Shown one piece after another: positions 61,960 through 64,000 of a DNA stretch of 64,000 nt. The stretch spans positions 39,703-103,702 of the forward strand of contig JACRIY010000067.1 in the NCBI GenBank assembly GCA_016235805.1, written 5' to 3'. The position numbers were made by a program, and so were the translations under genes. The notes beneath the pieces were generated by a model. The model had not been told where the DNA came from. It did not search any database and worked only from the letters and a program-made list of their open reading frames with translations. The stretch comes from Rhodocyclales bacterium (lineage in GTDB: Bacteria > Pseudomonadota > Gammaproteobacteria > Burkholderiales > Rhodocyclaceae). The number at the start of each line of letters is the position of its first letter. Positions within the stretch are counted from its first letter, which is position 1.

Positions 61960-63386
61960 GATGATCTCCTGTTTTCGATGAAATTGAGGGCGACGACCAG
62001 CGTCGTGACGAAGCCGCCGACGACCAGGATCAGGGTCAGTGCCGGCGTGCCGTCCACCCAGGCGCCGTAGGCCAGTCCGGCGAGGGTGGAGAACAGCGCC
62101 ACCAGCGCGACATAGGTCCAGGCCTTGAGCTTGCCGATGATGGCGGCGGTGATGAGGATGCTTTGCAGCGAGAGTTCGGGGTCGGCCATCAGGTAGGCGA
62201 TCAACGGGCCGGGATGCATGCCCAGCGACAGAAACATTTTCGCGATCGGCACTTCGACCAGGGTCGGGAAGTACATGAAGACGCCGAACACCACGCCGGC
62301 GAGGTTGGCCGCGACGGTGTTGCTGCCGGCGACCGCCCTGATCCATTCGGGCTGGATGAAGACGCGGATGACGCCGACCAGGAAGACGCCGACCACCAGC
62401 ATCGGAAAGATCATTCTTACGAAACGCCAGGTCTCCCACAGCCACTGCTGCATGTCCCAGGCCTCGAAGCGGCGCAGCTGCGGCAGCAGCGCCGCGCACA
62501 GCAGCGGTACCGCCAGCGTGCGGCCACTCACCTTGATGGCGAGTCCGGCGTCCGTCACGCTCAGGCCCAGCGCGGCGAAGGCCAGCGTCAGCACGGTCAG
62601 CGCCAGCGCGGGCAGGGTCAGGCGGTTCAGACCGTTGTCGACCAGACCGAGGCCGCGCCAGGCGGTGGCGCCGATGGCGGCGAGCAGCGCGATCAGCAGC
62701 ACGCCCTGCAGGCTGATGCCTTCGGCGCCGGTGGCTTCATTGGCGGGAACCCAGCGGTCGAGCAGCGCCTGCGCCTGCACCGCCTCGGGCCAGGCCACGC
62801 CCTGTTGCCAGAGCGTCGCGGTGAGCAGGTCCACCTTCAGCGTGCCGGCGATCAGCAGCGCCACCAGCGTGAGGAGGAACAGCAGCGTGCGCGGCGGCAC
62901 GCGGCCATCGCCGGCGAAGGCGCGCGCATCGCCCTGGCGCGCCGCTTCGCTCCGGCGAAATACCATTGCCATGATCATGCCGATGCCAATCCCGAAGGAG
63001 AGCGCGAGGACGATGCGCGCGATGGCGATCTCGGCGCCGAGCGCAACGCCGGTGTAGGACAGCGCGAGGATGTTGGCGGCCGGGGCGAAGAAGAGGAAGG
63101 TGATGGCCGGTCCCAGCCCCGCGCCCTTGCTGTAGATGCCGGCGAACAGCGGCTGCACGGTGCAGGAGCAGACGGCGAGCAGGCTGCCGGCACCGGCGGC
63201 GGCCGGGTAGGCCACCCAGCGCGGCGCGTCGGGGCCGAGGTAGCGCGTGATGGCGGCCTGCGGCATCAGCGCCGACAGCGCGCCGGCGATGAAGAAGGCC
63301 GGCACCAGGCACAGCAGCACGTGCGCCGCAAGGTAGGAGGCGAGGCTGGCGACGCCGCCCTGCAGGGCGACGATCACGAGGTCCAT
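61953..63386 (-). CDS. COG0701/ArsP-like permease
   Basis: This is a 477-residue membrane protein with two sets of helices. Signature segments are AAGAGSLLAVCSCTVQPLFAGIY with the Cys-Ser-Cys, FLFFAPAANILALSYT, and FGVFMYFPTLVEVPIAKMF in the second half. The family includes ArsP, which exports trivalent organoarsenicals, and many uncharacterised members. The start overlaps the acr3 stop by one base. An arsenic role is inferred from neighbours. Confidence 0.88.
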   Translation of the reverse strand: MDLVIVALQGGVASLASYLAAHVLLCLVPAFFIAGALSALMPQAAITRYLGPDAPRWVAYPAAAGAGSLLAVCSCTVQPLFAGIYSKGAGLGPAITFLFFAPAANILALSYTGVALGAEIAIARIVLALSFGIGIGMIMAMVFRRSEAARQGDARAFAGDGRVPPRTLLFLLTLVALLIAGTLKVDLLTATLWQQGVAWPEAVQAQALLDRWVPANEATGAEGISLQGVLLIALLAAIGATAWRGLGLVDNGLNRLTLPALALTVLTLAFAALGLSVTDAGLAIKVSGRTLAVPLLCAALLPQLRRFEAWDMQQWLWETWRFVRMIFPMLVVGVFLVGVIRVFIQPEWIRAVAGSNTVAANLAGVVFGVFMYFPTLVEVPIAKMFLSLGMHPGPLIAYLMADPELSLQSILITAAIIGKLKAWTYVALVALFSTLAGLAYGAWVDGTPALTLILVVGGFVTTLVVALNFIENRRSSC

Positions 63387-64000
63387 CACGTGCTCCGTTC
63401 GTACCAGCCCTTGCTGGAGTTGACCACCTTGACCACCAGCAGCATCACCGGCACTTCGATCAGCACGCCGACCACGGTGGCCAGCGCCGCGCCGGACTCG
63501 AAGCCGAACAGGCTGATGGCGGCGGCCACGGCGAGTTCGAAGAAGTTGCTGGCGCCGATCAGCGCCGAGGGACAGGCGACGTTGTGCTTTTCGCCGACGA
63601 CGCGGTTGAGCCAGTAGGCCAGCGCCGAATTGAAGAAGACCTGGATCAGGATCGGCACGGCGAGCAGCGCGATGATCAGCGGCTTGTCCACGATGGCCTT
63701 GCCCTGGAAGGCGAACAGCAGCACGAGTGTGGCCAGCAGCGCCGAGATCGACCACGGCCCCAGCGTCGCCATCACGGTATCGAAATGCGCCTGGCCCTTC
63801 TTCAGCAACGCCTTGCGCCACAACTGCGCCAGCCCCAGCGGGATCACGATGTAGAGCACCACCGAGGTGACCAGCGTGTCCCAGGGCACGGCGATGGCCG
63901 AGATGCCGAGCAGCAGGCCGACAATGGGCGCGAAGGCGAAAACCATGATGCTGTCGTTGAGGGCGACCTGCGACAGCGTGAACAGCGGATCGCCGTTCGA
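63386..64000 (-). CDS. acr3: ACR3-family arsenite efflux transporter, C-terminal part
   Basis: The 205 residues visible run from DPLFTLSQVALNDSIMVFAF to the stop and match the C-terminal half of ACR3: ACPSALIGASNFFELAVAAA and ATVVGVLIEVPVMLLVVKVV are hallmark segments. The N-terminus lies beyond the window edge. ACR3 expels As(III) using the proton gradient. It heads a run acr3, permease, thioredoxin. Confidence 0.93.
   Translation of the reverse strand, partial: SNGDPLFTLSQVALNDSIMVFAFAPIVGLLLGISAIAVPWDTLVTSVVLYIVIPLGLAQLWRKALLKKGQAHFDTVMATLGPWSISALLATLVLLFAFQGKAIVDKPLIIALLAVPILIQVFFNSALAYWLNRVVGEKHNVACPSALIGASNFFELAVAAAISLFGFESGAALATVVGVLIEVPVMLLVVKVVNSSKGWYERST

Overview
The window is GC-rich and densely coded. 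It looks like a chromosomal segment of a betaproteobacterium, probably near the Rhodocyclales/Sterolibacteriaceae. The supporting signs are the gene orders argS-SPOR-dsbA-SDR, rph-rdgB-hemW and gmk-rpoZ-spoT followed by a DUF3460 gene, plus nodIJ-type ABC genes, an NnrS protein and a TorD-dependent molybdoenzyme. The taxonomic placement is inference from gene content. I saw no rRNA, tRNA, CRISPR array or transposase gene.

Layout. 1-15.5 kb is mostly housekeeping: a LysR regulator divergent from a flavodoxin-like gene, pirin, a BtuF-like protein, SDR, dsbA, a SPOR protein, argS, ubiB, a sodium/solute symporter, a J-domain/trypsin fusion, VanZ, a MazG-like enzyme, a 2Fe-2S protein, a hydrolase and a receiver-TPR protein. 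15.6-31 kb holds a nodI/nodJ exporter split by a higBA toxin-antitoxin module, thiS-thiG, trmB, a diguanylate cyclase, nnrS, an MlaF-like ATPase, hemW-rdgB-rph, a PP2C phosphatase/Ser-Thr kinase pair, yicC and two copper-related genes. 31-34.4 kb is gmk-rpoZ-spoT-DUF3460.

The most interesting part is 34.5-55 kb, an anaerobic/redox island. One half is a putative extracellular electron transfer conduit on the minus strand: a monoheme cytochrome c behind an FNR/Anr-like box, a CbcL-like inner-membrane protein (nine c-heme motifs plus a diheme cytochrome b domain), a decaheme MtrA/DmsE-type cytochrome and an MtrB/PioB-type outer-membrane barrel. An orphan OmpR-type regulator sits inside the locus. 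The other half is a complex iron-sulfur molybdoenzyme operon (ferredoxin, catalytic subunit, FeS subunit, NrfD-type membrane subunit, then TorD chaperone, a monoheme cytochrome and moaA). Its first gene is preceded by a near-consensus sigma-54 promoter. Divergent from it are a sigma-54-dependent response regulator, a histidine kinase and a PhnD-like periplasmic binding protein, so a three-component sensor probably controls the enzyme. Both halves would exchange electrons with the quinone pool; direction and substrate cannot be told from sequence.

55-64 kb holds a CBS-domain protein, pepN, a DMT-family transporter, a second higBA module and a minus-strand group of acr3 (partial), a COG0701 permease, a small thioredoxin, an OsmC protein and a DUF4395 protein. 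This group looks like arsenic/thiol stress functions.

Scattered through the window are at least 16 copies of a short repeat with core TCGGCGCTGGCGNNACGGCG, in both orientations, between genes and in frame inside several genes. A second family joins a GC-rich hairpin to a GCTCGCTGCGCTCG motif.
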